Below, in pieces: positions 1 through 11,184 of a DNA stretch of 64,000 nucleotides. Source of the DNA: Nitzschia sp. DOCU1. Taxonomy: Eukaryota; Bacillariophyta; Bacillariophyceae; Bacillariales; Bacillariaceae. Every line of letters begins with the position of its first letter. Within the stretch, counting starts at the first letter, position 1. A program made the position numbers and the translations under genes. Location of the stretch: contig OX595995.1 of assembly GCA_951394045.1 (NCBI GenBank), positions 2,170,001-2,234,000 on the forward strand, read 5' to 3'. Under the pieces are notes generated by a model. The model was not told the DNA's origin and did not search any database. It saw only the letters and a program-made list of their open reading frames with translations.

Positions 1-42
1 GTAAGTGTATGACGCCGCCGCAAACTGGAGCAAATATCCAAG

Positions 43-640
43 ATGTCCACCATAGCTACGGTCCGGGCCGGAGATCATACCATACCATTACTCTACGACC
101 ATTGTGGTAGTTCCGACTTTGCGCGGCATCAAGTACAAGCAGCAGCCTTGCCGTTGTTCAAAGAAGAACGCGAAGCCGTGAATGCCAATCGGAAACTGGT
201 CCCCAAAGCGTACGAAAAGACCTGTTGGGACACCTGTTGGGACATGAAGATGAGTTTTCTTTCAGCGGGCGATCGTGTCAGACCACCAAAGTGGATAAAA
301 GACGAGTGCATCCATGATTCGCTAGTGGACGAGCAGTATCTCTACGCTCTTGCGCCCAGGTGTAATTATCCTTGTAAGATCTTGCCCGATATCGGCCAAC
401 AACATCTCCGAGTCTCTTTCGAAAAAAGAGCGAGGGGGCTCATTGCCAGAAAGGATATTACACTCCGTTTCATTGGAATGGATCAGAGGGCAGAAGCCCG
501 CCGGTTTTGCCAGGAGGGGAAACATTACTGTGGTAACACCAGAGAAGATGGTGGATGATATCATGTAAAGGAAAACTAAATTATGCAGAGTCCGAGCTCC
601 CAATTTTGATACTACTATCTCTTTGCATGATGCTTCGTTT
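43..640 (+). pseudogene. decayed GT92 glycosyltransferase 3' end
   Basis: A plus-strand frame is open at 43-558, but only its last third is recognisable. From about 450 to 640 the DNA resembles the C-terminal codons and 3' flank of the intact GT92 gene at 13148-14653: GGAATGGATCA, then a Pro-containing tail, then GGTAACACCAGAGAAGATG, then a degenerate TTTTGATACTA...GATGCTTCGTTTGAAGA block. In frame 350-568 the peptide SLPERILHSVSLEWI lines up with SLPNKYRDLMVEWI of the intact gene. The N-terminal half of the 43-558 frame (Cys/Trp-rich KTCWDTCWDMKM) matches nothing I know. I read this as a truncated, frameshifted paralogue. A short unrelated secreted ORF ending in the old 3' UTR is the alternative. 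Confidence 0.5.
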
Positions 641-1252
641 GAAGATTCTGAATAGAACTAGGTCGAACTAGGTCAGAGCCACCATCTACGTGGCAGCCAC
701 ATTTGTATAGGAAGCTACTTTCCACCACGACAATTGGCATTCATGGTAAGGCTGCCAAGTCGGAACCGCACCAATACGCACCAATACCACAACAATCGTC
801 GTAACGAATGGCATGATATCCTAGAAGCAACCTACAATCTGGTGCCCGGACCGATTGGCACCGATGCAATGGAAGAATTGCATTTTTTCCACAGCCAAAC
901 GAAGTGTCGAGGAGTCCGAAAGAAACTGGGCATCTAAAGGATGATACGGAACAAGCAACCATCGACTGATTCGTTTTCACCCCTCATGCTCTAGCAGCCC
1001 AAGAAATCCCGCTGCTCCTGGTGGCAGTTTAATCAATCCTACGAATCCAAACAACCTCACTAGCCGCAGCCCAACTTTTCAAAGTGGTTCCCCAGTACTT
1101 TCCTAAGTAGTTATCCCAACGTCCAACCTTTCGTCCATGATCGGAATCTCCAAGTACATCATGGACGAGGCCGACGAGCATCCGTTTCTCCAACCGACGG
1201 GAATCATCAAAAAGGGCACAGCTCCTAGTGGACTAGCTAGAGCAAAAGACTT
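641..1252. other. intergenic, no supported gene
   Basis: Only short open frames occur here. A 38-codon ATG frame at 1138-1256 (MIGISKYIMDEADEHPFL...) ends at a TAA that overlaps the TTA of the myosin stop. It could be the last exon of an upstream plus-strand gene, but nothing else supports it. Confidence 0.4.
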
Positions 1253-4200
1253 TTAAAAGAGATCATCGAGTGTCTCTCGTATCGTCATGTTGGGATCATG
1301 TCTGGCAAAAGCAGCCTCTTGACTCCAGATGGTCTCCTCATATAGCTCTCTCATCTCATCCAATGACGACTCGAGTTTCTCCATTTTGGCTTTCATTTTG
1401 GCAGAGTCCGAAAGCCACGTTTTGCAATTCTCAAGATAGCTGATATCTCGTTTCGTGTGCTTTTTCTGCAAGGACAATTGTACGCCCGTAGCATACATCT
1501 GACGCATTTGACGTACAAGCTGCACCTCCTGGAGAGTCTGCACATCAAACTGCATCTTTTCTTCTTCGTTCAGTGACTCCTTTTGTTGTGCAAGGCTTCC
1601 ATGGCCCAACGAAATCGAGGCTGATTCGATTGCGTTCAAAAAGGACTGAGGATCAAGATCGTCTCTTTGAAGACTTTGCAACATAGCCTCCAATTTAGTG
1701 GTGGAGGAATGGTAACGGCTCTCGAGTAAGTTCTTCTTTTTCATGTATTCAGTTCTCTCTTTGTCCCCGCGCGATTTGAGATTCCTGAGTTCTTTGGTTT
1801 TGTCTGAAACTTGCTTCCTCACTTTACGAATATCCTTTTGCAAATTGTTGACCACTCGTCGTTCTCGCAATTCGTTTGCAGTCAGCGAATCTGGTAGCAT
1901 CATAGTCGCAACAGTCTCAGCGATCGTCTCGTCGTCAAAAGTATTTCCTCCGCGACTTCTACCAAAGGAATCCGCAACACTTCTACCACCAGCATTGGAC
2001 CGAAAAAGGCCGAAGGATGGAACGCCCGAGGAAGCCCAGGGTGCACCTTCAACTACCGGGGCGGGCGCTGTCGCTGCCTTTGCCAAGCGGCCGAAACCTT
2101 GGAACATGCGTCCAAAGACGCCTCCACCTGAAGGTTGGGGAGCAGCAGCAGGTTTTCCCAACAACTTGTTCAGTTCAGTTGGCTTAAGCTCTGGATTCTG
2201 CATGGCTAGCAAAGCCATTTCCATGGCTAACTCAAGTTCTTCATCGTCGTCAGGTCCTTCTTTCACTTCACTGTCTGCAGCCGCTTTCTCCTGAGCAGCG
2301 CGGATGGCTCTCTCAAATGTCTCTTCTTCGTCTACCGTATACCCTCCGGACGACTGCATCCGATTGGTAAGGGCCGCGTTCTCAGCCGCAAGCCTCTCTG
2401 CTTTCAATCGCTCCTCCTCAGCGCGCTTTTCGGCGGCAGCGAGACGTTCTTCCAATGCTATTCTTGCTCGGTCGGCGGCTAGCTTCTCGGCTTCAAGTCT
2501 TTCCTTCTCGGCTTGTCTCTCGGCAGCGAGTCGTTCCTTTTCAGCTTGCTTCTCCGCAGCAAGTCTTTCCTTTTCGGCCCTCCTCTCAGCAGCAAGTCTT
2601 TCCTTTTCAGCTTCCTTTTCGGCTTCAAGTCTCGCCTTTTCAGCGTCCCTTTCGGCAGCCAACCGTACCTCTTCAGCTTGCCTCTCAGCCGCTAGTCTTG
2701 TTTCTTCAGCTCGTTTTTCAGCGGCGATTCGTTTTTCTTCCGCAAGTTGTTCTGCTTTCTGACGGGCTTCTGCAGCAGCCTTTTCAGCGGCAATTTGTTC
2801 GGCTTCTGCCGCTTTTTCCGCCGCCAGTTGCTCGGCCTTGAGGCGGGCTTCTTCCGCAGCTATCTCTGCAGCAATCCTTTCTTGTTCGGCTTTCTTCATG
2901 GCCTGATATTTCACAATCTGAATGTATCCTCTGCCTGTCGACTGAATGATAACAGCAGCCTTATTCTTTCGTACTTTTTCGTTCGCAAGCATTACCTCAA
3001 ATCGGGCTCGTTGCTGATAGCCCCTCACAACCTTTTGTATTTGGGTCGCCGCGTTCTTCTCCTCGAGACACTTCTTGGCTAGAACAACGCGAAACTTGAC
3101 AAGTTGAACAAATCCTCGAACAGTCTTCTGAACAACAAGGACGGCCCTGTTCCTTTTCGCAATCTCGTTCCGAAATTTATGGCGCTGCATGGCTCCTCTT
3201 GTTATTCTCTGAATAGAGATGGCAGCTTTGTTCCGCCGCCGACCTCTAATAGCGGTTCTCGCAGCGCACCAGCATCGTTGGATACGAACAGCACTTCTGA
3301 TCCGTTTAGCCGCCAGCTTTGCTAGCACGCAACGGCACCAACATTGTATGACAACAGCGCATTGGGGCATTCTCTCCACCCGTCGCTTCCATATGAAACC
3401 TCGCATGATTGCTTGAATGACGACTGCTGCCTTGCGATTGCGGAGAAACGATTTTCGAATAGGAGCCATGCGATGATTCCTTTGAATAATGATGGCAAAG
3501 AAACCAATGTTATCATTCCTGCCGTTTTCCAAGTATTCCAACGCCCCCGTTCGAAAATACGTGCGTGTCTTTCCAAGGGTAAAAGGTAGCCGGTTTGTCC
3601 CACCCTTGATTGGGGAAACAAAGTTCTTGAGCGCTGTTGTAAGCAGCTTTTGTACTTGTGTTTTGATGTCTTCTGCAGGATTAGGTTTGGCGGCCAGGTT
3701 TCGAAAGCGCTTCACAACAGCGTGATGTTCCATTTTATTGGGATAGGACGCACTGGCAATCTTGATCGCAGCAATGACACCTCCCGACTGCAATTGCCTC
3801 AGAATCTCCGTATTCTCAAAAATCCGTGGCTGTTTCAGTCGATTCGGTTTGATGCAACGAATATACCGAGTCTGAGTCGTCTGCAATGTGTTGAGGAGAG
3901 AGTTTAGCTGCGTCCGAAATTTGGTAGAAACCGTATTCTTGGCAATGTTCGTCTTGGTCCGCAGCAGCTTTCTTCCTTGTGAACTGTGGCTACTTTTGGG
4001 TTCCGCATATCCTTGGGCAATCACAGTGTTGGTCGAGAGACACGAAACCTTTTGAAGATCCATTGGCATGAGATCCTTGTTGGTTCGCAAGAATTCCGTG
4101 GCCGTATAAATCACAGGACCTGCATAATGCTTGACACCGAATTGCTCCGCCGCCAAACCCTTGGTCTTGAACATGCGTGAGGAATTTTTGTTTTGCATCA

Positions 4201-6067
4201 CGGTTTTCTTGACAAAATCCATTTCGTTTCCTCCGGGTCGAATGCATTCCTCATTGAGAATGGCCAGGATACCAACCTTGCCCGAAATGAGATTGATGAC
4301 ATCCGAATTGGTCTCGTAGGAAAAATCTACCACCAACCCTTCGCGAGTATATTCATCAATCAAACTCACAAAGACATTGCTGGCAAACATGTACTGGAGT
4401 CGTTCGTTGGCATAGTTGATACAGAGCTGCTCAAATTGATTCTTTTCAAAAGCTTCAAAACCAAAGATATCCAGTACACCAATCATTCCATGTTCCTTGC
4501 CTTCTTCTTGAGGGGCTGCGTCGTCACTAGCCGCATTTTTCGGCGCATGAATCGACGATGCCGACGTGGCCGCATTCATGGTTCCCACTAAATAGTCAAA
4601 GATTTTAGAATACAAATCCTTGGCATAGGCATCACATCCTTCGTGGGCTTGTTGGGGGGTAATAGGAGAACTAATTTCTTGATTGGCCACTTGAATCGTC
4701 TTGTTCAAAAACGCTTGACTCAACACGTCCATGTCCATGCCCATGAGTTGGGCCAATACGGCAAAGTCTCCTCCAGGTTGCATTTGACTGTCTTTTACTT
4801 TGGCCTTGTCATCGTCATTGGCGACAAACCGAATAGTACCCAACTGTAGCACGACACAGAGTGCTCGCATGAGCATGGTCAACGATTCTCCTTGAATGCC
4901 AATAATGGCTAATTCTGCAATGGTTTCTTCAAACCATTGAGCATCCGACAGGTTGTCAATAACAATCGGATCGTTTTCTTTGTCTTTATGATGTGACGAA
5001 TTGGACATGCTCAATCGTCTTCCACTGCTGTGCAGTAAATGATCGTCGTCGCGAGGTCCTAGGTACGGAAAGGAAGCGGTCGATTTGCCAATCAACACGT
5101 CGGCTCCCACTTGTTGTTTGAGCACATCCGTAGCCGCCAACAATTGATAGAATATATGAAAATTCCGTTCTCCCGTCGTGTGCGTGACGACTCGACTTTT
5201 TTCTAACAGATACACATCAATATGACTTCCCACCAAGTTATTTTCCAAAAATTGCAATTGAACAAATTTCCCAAACCGACTTGAATTGTCATTGCGTTTG
5301 GTCTTGGCATTGCCAAAGGCTTCTAGCAGTGGATTACTGTCGACGACGCGTTGGACAATGGACGACATGACTTGATGTTCACCCTTGTCGCCAGACAGTG
5401 CACCAGGCCGTGTCAATCCACCTTGAATGGTCGCAATTTGATCCAAACAAATCTTGACCGTCTCGGTTTTGCCTGCTCCCGATTCACCTGATACTAAAAT
5501 GGATTGATTGCGCTTATCGACACTTAGACCCCGAAAGGCCATGGCGGAAATTTCGTACACGTGCGGTTCCACCGTTTTTTTCACCATGTTGGAGGCTGGA
5601 TCATAGATATTGTCGGGCAGATACAATTTTCGTTTCTCCACGGTATAAATCCCCCCCAACCATTGATAAGGATTGACGGCAATCAAAATGTCACCCGTGC
5701 GTGTATATGGTTGATCCTGAAAGAATCTCGCCCTGAGGTTATATAAAATGCCAGGTTCATGCAGAAACGGCAGATCAATCATGTCGCCATATTCATTGAC
5801 ATTCCGGAGAGGCAAGGACTGTAATGGATAGTCTCGCAAGTAGACAGTGGTGGAAGTTGGATTGATTTTCATGGCGCCCTCCTTGTCTTCGGCCAGCAAC
5901 TCAAAGACTTGTACGACCGCTTCACGATCGGCTTGTTCCAAGACTCGAGCTGGAAGCCACGCATGTTCGTCGGAACGCACAAAGACATTTTTCTTCGCCT
6001 TGACATTCAACGTATCATCAGCGTCATCATCCGCGTCGTCTGGGGTTGTATCGTCGGGGGGTGACAT
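1253..6067 (-). CDS. unconventional myosin heavy chain
   Basis: Intronless 1604-residue actin-based motor ATPase. The frame is open further upstream, but the first ATG is at 6067. Motor domain: P-loop GESGAGKT (about residues 194-201), switch I NDNSSRF (about 259), switch II DIFGFE (about 533-538), relay FEQLCINYANERLQ, actin-binding and SH1-region sequence RYIRCIKPN (about 735-741), and a converter to about 850. An acidic loop HHKDKENDPI (about 360) is inserted in the upper motor. Eight IQ motifs follow (about 860-1055) for calmodulin-type light chains. Next is about 200 residues of alternating AAER/AEKERL blocks, coded by a degenerate 30-33 bp DNA repeat (2400-2880) and resembling a single alpha-helix or coiled coil. 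The tail has a coiled coil at about 1420-1480 and no MyTH4, FERM, FYVE or WD40 domain that I can see. The class cannot be fixed by eye. It probably moves membrane or organelle cargo. Confidence 0.95.
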   Translation of the reverse strand: MSPPDDTTPDDADDDADDTLNVKAKKNVFVRSDEHAWLPARVLEQADREAVVQVFELLAEDKEGAMKINPTSTTVYLRDYPLQSLPLRNVNEYGDMIDLPFLHEPGILYNLRARFFQDQPYTRTGDILIAVNPYQWLGGIYTVEKRKLYLPDNIYDPASNMVKKTVEPHVYEISAMAFRGLSVDKRNQSILVSGESGAGKTETVKICLDQIATIQGGLTRPGALSGDKGEHQVMSSIVQRVVDSNPLLEAFGNAKTKRNDNSSRFGKFVQLQFLENNLVGSHIDVYLLEKSRVVTHTTGERNFHIFYQLLAATDVLKQQVGADVLIGKSTASFPYLGPRDDDHLLHSSGRRLSMSNSSHHKDKENDPIVIDNLSDAQWFEETIAELAIIGIQGESLTMLMRALCVVLQLGTIRFVANDDDKAKVKDSQMQPGGDFAVLAQLMGMDMDVLSQAFLNKTIQVANQEISSPITPQQAHEGCDAYAKDLYSKIFDYLVGTMNAATSASSIHAPKNAASDDAAPQEEGKEHGMIGVLDIFGFEAFEKNQFEQLCINYANERLQYMFASNVFVSLIDEYTREGLVVDFSYETNSDVINLISGKVGILAILNEECIRPGGNEMDFVKKTVMQNKNSSRMFKTKGLAAEQFGVKHYAGPVIYTATEFLRTNKDLMPMDLQKVSCLSTNTVIAQGYAEPKSSHSSQGRKLLRTKTNIAKNTVSTKFRTQLNSLLNTLQTTQTRYIRCIKPNRLKQPRIFENTEILRQLQSGGVIAAIKIASASYPNKMEHHAVVKRFRNLAAKPNPAEDIKTQVQKLLTTALKNFVSPIKGGTNRLPFTLGKTRTYFRTGALEYLENGRNDNIGFFAIIIQRNHRMAPIRKSFLRNRKAAVVIQAIMRGFIWKRRVERMPQCAVVIQCWCRCVLAKLAAKRIRSAVRIQRCWCAARTAIRGRRRNKAAISIQRITRGAMQRHKFRNEIAKRNRAVLVVQKTVRGFVQLVKFRVVLAKKCLEEKNAATQIQKVVRGYQQRARFEVMLANEKVRKNKAAVIIQSTGRGYIQIVKYQAMKKAEQERIAAEIAAEEARLKAEQLAAEKAAEAEQIAAEKAAAEARQKAEQLAEEKRIAAEKRAEETRLAAERQAEEVRLAAERDAEKARLEAEKEAEKERLAAERRAEKERLAAEKQAEKERLAAERQAEKERLEAEKLAADRARIALEERLAAAEKRAEEERLKAERLAAENAALTNRMQSSGGYTVDEEETFERAIRAAQEKAAADSEVKEGPDDDEELELAMEMALLAMQNPELKPTELNKLLGKPAAAPQPSGGGVFGRMFQGFGRLAKAATAPAPVVEGAPWASSGVPSFGLFRSNAGGRSVADSFGRSRGGNTFDDETIAETVATMMLPDSLTANELRERRVVNNLQKDIRKVRKQVSDKTKELRNLKSRGDKERTEYMKKKNLLESRYHSSTTKLEAMLQSLQRDDLDPQSFLNAIESASISLGHGSLAQQKESLNEEEKMQFDVQTLQEVQLVRQMRQMYATGVQLSLQKKHTKRDISYLENCKTWLSDSAKMKAKMEKLESSLDEMRELYEETIWSQEAAFARHDPNMTIRETLDDLF

Positions 6068-6694
6068 GATGATTGTATCGTTAGTCAGTAGCAACTTGTA
6101 CTGCTACTGCTTTATGAAGATGGTCATTCTCGCATGGATGTATCGGATCTTGGATGCCGTCGTCGTCGGTCATTCTCGTGTGCCATTTGTGGCGCGCCGA
6201 CCGTTGAGACGACTGATTCGACTGACCGATTAATCGGAATCCCGTGAGAGAACAAAATGACGTCGTCAAAGACGATATTGCGAGTCTTCCCATGAGTCAA
6301 AGTAGTCGACTTCAGGCGCCTGCACGGCTGGCTTGCTGGCGGGCGGGCGGGCGGGCAGCGCGTATGACCCGTAATTATTCAATGTAGTCGACTGTTATGC
6401 AACTCTGCGGTAGACTTTTCGTGGAACTGGCCTGGCGGTGTATTTTTCATACAAAGCAGTCAAACGGCTGCTGGCAAGTTGCCACTCTCGAGCTAGAGTA
6501 GTAAGTAGGAGGCAAACAAACAGGTACTAAGCAGAGAAGAGAGCAAAGGAGGCACACCAGCCAACGCCAAGAAGGGACATGGTAAAAGATGAAGCTTGAC
6601 TAAAAATGCTTCCATAGTGATTAGCCATTTCTTCACTATACTAGCTAGTAGACTCTTCCGATCCTCCCAGCGATAGAGTAAAGTGCAATGCGGA
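6068..6694. promoter_or_regulatory. myosin upstream region / ABCC 3' flank
   Basis: Spacer between two tandem minus-strand genes, so it should hold the myosin promoter and the ABCC terminator. ATGACGTCGTC at 6257-6267 is a near-CRE sequence about 190 bp upstream of the myosin ATG. A GGGC/GGCG-rich run lies at 6335-6360. I see no reliable TATA box or polyadenylation signal. Confidence 0.35.
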
Positions 6695-9600
6695 TTAATT
6701 TTCCTCGGACTGAGCATGACGGACGATTTCCGAAAAGATGGAAGATTCGTCCTTCAAAAGTTCTTGAGGGGGTGCGTATTCTGCCACATACCCATCCTTC
6801 ATTACTAAGATCTTGTCACTGTCCATAATGGTATTGATTCGATGGGCAATCGTCAGGACAGTGGTATTTTTGAAGGCTTCTCGAAGTGTACGTTGAATTT
6901 CCTTGTCCGTCTCAAAATCTACCGATGAGGTAGCTTCGTCCAACAATAGGATACGACATTGTTTCAATAAAGCTCGGCCCATGACAAGCATTTGACGCAT
7001 TCCTGCGCTCAAGTTGGAACCGTACTCGGCCACCGTAGCTCCCAGTCCACCAGGCATGCCTTCGACGGATACCTTCAAGCCGCACTGTTCCAGCGCTTCC
7101 CATATTTGCTCGTCCGAGAACTTACCGAATGGATCCATGTTGGTTCGAATTGTTCCAGAAAACAAAACAGGATTTTGGGGAATGATACCAAGACGGGATC
7201 GAAGCTCTCTAAGACCGATCCTAAGTGCGTCGACGCCATCGATGGAAATCGGCGCTTCATAGCTTTTAGCTTCAGGATCCAAGTCGGGCTCGACAAGACG
7301 AAGTAGGGTCAGCAAGAGGGAACTCTTGCCGGAACCTGTCCTTCCCACAACTCCGATTCTTTCCCCTCCCGCGATCGAGACGTTCAGGCCCTTGAGTACA
7401 AGGGGCGTATCGGGACGGTACCGCATCCTTAAGTTGGAGAGCTGGAGAGCGCCAGTGACAGGCCAACTCGAATCAAATTTGGCGGCTTTGCCTCCCGACG
7501 CCACGACAGCGTACGTCGACGGATTGTTCATGGAGACGTCCTTCATCGCCAAGGCTTCCTTTTCTAGTTCATCCGAGGTCCAGGGCGCTTCTTGCGGGAT
7601 CTCCTCAGTATAGTAGAGAACGCGCTCGCTTGAATTCATGGACGCTTCGAGTTGGGCAAAGGATCGGACACACCATTGAAGCAACCCTGTCATGGAAATT
7701 GCAAACGTCAATGATAGGCCAGCCAAGGAGGCAAAGTTATTACTAACGGCGGCTCCATTTGCATTTTCGGAGGTAGCAATGGCTACTTGAGTCGCAAAGA
7801 AGGCAGCCATGCCCGCAATAGCAGATCCAATAGATTCGAGACGAACCGACAACCATCTGTCGGCCGACTTGTTGTTGTAATATGCCCGGGTATTGCTGTC
7901 AACCTTGCCCTCAAATTCATCTTGAAAACGAGTGGATTGTCCGTAGGCTCGAATCGTTGAAAGCCCGCCCAACGTCTGTAGTAGAAGAATGGCAGTGGAG
8001 ACGTTAGGCCTGAGACGCCCAGTAGCATGCATGCAATCAAAGTTTGGACATGGCTTACCTCGGAAAAATGAGCATAGACTGGCGACCGCGCAATACTATC
8101 CAACCTCTTGGTTTCTCGAGAGACTTCTCGAAAGTAATTGAGAATGCGAATATAAAGAAAGCCCAATGGAAGAATGGCCACCCCGAACCATGGCGTGACA
8201 TAGAGAATCGATCCAATCGATACAAGGACTTGAAGCGAGCAAAAGAGAAAGAAATCCATCATGTCAGTCAACTCCAAATCAATCGAGTAAATGTCTTTGG
8301 AAAAGCGCGATAGAATTCGACCCAAAGGGGTCGTATCGAAAAAGCTTTGGGGCGCTCGTAGGACAGAGGTCAACAAGTTCTTGTGCAAGGTTTCCGACGC
8401 TTTGACACCAAAGGCTGCCAGTACGTAGGATCGGAAAAAGGTAACAATACCCAGTGTCATCGCCAGCATAAAGTAGATTCCAAGGTAAAAGGCCCGAGAA
8501 TGGTTCACATAGCTTCCGTCCGACGTCCAATAAGAAATCCACGACGTTGTAGCAAGTCCATTGGCCACTGAAAGGATATAACCAAAGTAGACAAGAACAA
8601 ACGTGCCAGTGCCACCACCCGCTTTGGCAAACTTCCAATACACGGACAATGATACAGCCCCAATATTGCGTTCTTCCTTGGTGACCAAAGTCTTTTTCTC
8701 TTTGAGGACCATGGATCCACCTGCCGGTTTGGCACCTTCATCGATGACTGGGTTGTCGTCATCCTTTTTGACTTCTCGTTTGGATTTGCCACTCATGGAC
8801 GATTTGGCGAGTAGACGATTGACTTCACTGTGCTTGTCCGCAATCAGCTCTGTGTACGTGCCTTGTTCCATGACTTGCCCCTTGCGCAAAGCCACGACGG
8901 TATCACACGAACTCAAAAATTGAATTTGATTCGTTACCAGTAATCGTGTCTTGCCTTGCAGAAAATCGACAATGCAATCTTGAAACAACTGCTTCGCCAC
9001 TTCGGGGTCTAATGCCGACAAAGGATCATCGAATAGAATGGTATCCGCATTCGAGTATGCCGCTCGAGCCACACTGACTCGTGCCTTTTGTCCGCCACTC
9101 AAATTGATTCCACGTTCTCCAATATCCGTCAAGTCCCCATCTTCCAGCATTGCCAAGTCATGTGTCAACTGACAAACTTCCAAAACTCTATGGTAGCGTT
9201 CTTCGTCGTAAGCATGTCCAAACAATATATTATCTCGGACCGTGGCATTTAAAATCCATGGGGCTTGTGCAGCATAGGCCACGGAACCTTGCAGCGTAAT
9301 GCTTCCCGACTTGAGAAAGGTTTCATTCAAAATGGCACTGCACAAGGTCGATTTTCCACTGGCAACACGGCCCACCACGGCACATAATTCTCCCGGCTCA
9401 ATATGCAACGAAATCGAAGTCAAGGCAGGTTTGGGATAAATCAACGCCGGAGTATTGCCTTCGAGGTCAACCCTTACTTCTTTCGAAGAAGCATCTTCGT
9501 TCGAATTCGTAACCGACATGACATCGTCATCTGTCGATTCCAAGTCTCTGGCTGTACTTCCTTTAGACGTTCCCGCCGTCGAGGAATCATCATCACTCGC

Positions 9601-11184
9601 ACCAGCAATATCCGCATCGAGTGGGACAAGAGGATCACTCCAATAGACTTCCGCCTTGTCCAAAATGATTTCTCCTTTACCCTCTGCAAGACGTTGATAT
9701 GAACCGCCTCCCAAGGCTTGACCACTGGCATCAATTTCTCTCAACAATAAAAAGGCTTGCACACGTGCGGCGCTGACTTTGGCTTGTACGAGTTGTGCCA
9801 ATGCCTATAACGAAATCGGAGATAGGGTTAGCATGCCAGCCAGCCAGCAATGGGGTATTCACAACAGTGTTATAACGTACCATGGGATAAAACATGAGTG
9901 GAAATCGCAATTGATCAAAGGCCACCAGGGCAGAAAACAAGGTAGATGCTTCAATTTCTTTGGCAGTAGTATACGCATAGACCACAAAGGAAATGACCGC
10001 CACTAATCCTGGCAAGGCACTCATGTAGGCTCTTGAAAATCCTCTGAGATACGCAGCACTTTTCAACAAGGCCAATTCCAAACTGCGTTTGTCAGAAATA
10101 CGAGTCATGATTTCTTCTTCCCACGTTTGCATCTTGACGGATTGAATGCCTTGCAACGCCTCGTTCGTGGCTTCGACACGTTGATCAGTATATTGTACCA
10201 TTTTTCTGTTCAAGCCGAACAATCGTTTCATGACAATGCCTTGCGTAGGCCCGGCCACAATCATGACTACCAAACCAGCAAAACAACTGGGTCCAATCAA
10301 GGTATACAATATCGTCATGTACCCCACAATTTGAAAAGCTCCATCCCACAAGACATGAATTTGTGGAACAAACATTTCCATTTTGCTAGCATCGACTTGC
10401 ATCAAATTAATCAATTCGCCTATAGGAGAGTGAAAAAAGTGTGAGGGACCCATCGTATTCACAAATTCTCTGGCACTATGAGCACTAGGACCATCTACGT
10501 ACCCAACGTGGTCGATTGACGTTCGGCGTTTGTCAGCCTGAGAGACTTTTGATAGACGGCCACAGAGACGGCCGTTTTGACATGGTACCCACATCGAATC
10601 ACGTGTTGAAAGTAGGCATTTTCCGTAATCGCCTTGCTGGCCATGGCCAATAACAACAAGCCCGACAACCAATAGCCACGGTATTGGACATACCAAGGTT
10701 CAGTCTCGCCAATCAAGCCTTGTTGCGTTTGTTGGATAAATTTGAGAATGGCATTCAACAGCAGAGGGAAACAAAACTGAAGTGCTGAATTGACAAATTT
10801 AATGAGGCCAGCCACATAAATGCGCCGCCCCATGACATCCAACAGTGCCAAACTTAAACGCTTTGTACTGGGCTTGTCCTTGGTCGATTCCACAGGCACA
10901 TACGAACGTGCCTTCCAGCTCTCATCAAAGAGAGGTCCTAGTTTGGCGGAGTAATCCCAGCTGGGTAAAGGCAAGAGATCGTCTTGTTGCAAGGCTCGGT
11001 CGCGAGAGTGCAATTGATTCGCTCTACGAAACAAGGGACGTTGCCAGGCAAAGGTTAAACGCGACAATAACCACGCAGATTCTTCAGGCACGTTCTTGTA
11101 TTCAAACAAACTCGCAGCATCATCATTGTCGTCAACTTCTTTGAGAGGTTGCGGTTGTTCGACGGGAGCAGTAGAAGTACTCAT
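6695..11184 (-). CDS. ABCC-family (MRP-type) ABC transporter, four exons
   Basis: Exons 11184-10503, 10419-9881, 9804-8059 and 7975-6695 total 4248 nt, or 1415 aa. The three introns (10420-10502, 9805-9880, 7976-8058; 76-83 bp) start GTACGT, GTACGT and GTAAGC and end TAG, TAG and CAG; joining them restores the ABCC strings TTLG/ELINLMQVDA, FYPM/ALAQLVQA and AHFSE/TLGGLSTIRAYG. The start is the first ATG (context ACCATGA). Layout: TMD1; NBD1 with Walker A GRVASGKST (about 552), LSGGQ (about 642) and ILFDDP; TMD2 with SRETKRLDSIARSPVYAHFSE; NBD2 with GRTGSGKSS (about 1200), LSAGMRQ (about 1311) and LLLDEATSSVD. There is no TMD0, as in the short MRP4/5 type. NBD1 is preceded by an unusual acidic Ser/Asp insert (about 470-520). 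It likely exports conjugated or anionic compounds at the plasma membrane or tonoplast. Confidence 0.95.

Noticed and set aside
1743..2841. Ser/Ala- and Leu/Phe-rich plus-strand ORFs
   Set aside because: They are antisense shadows of the repeated AAER-coding part of the myosin gene.
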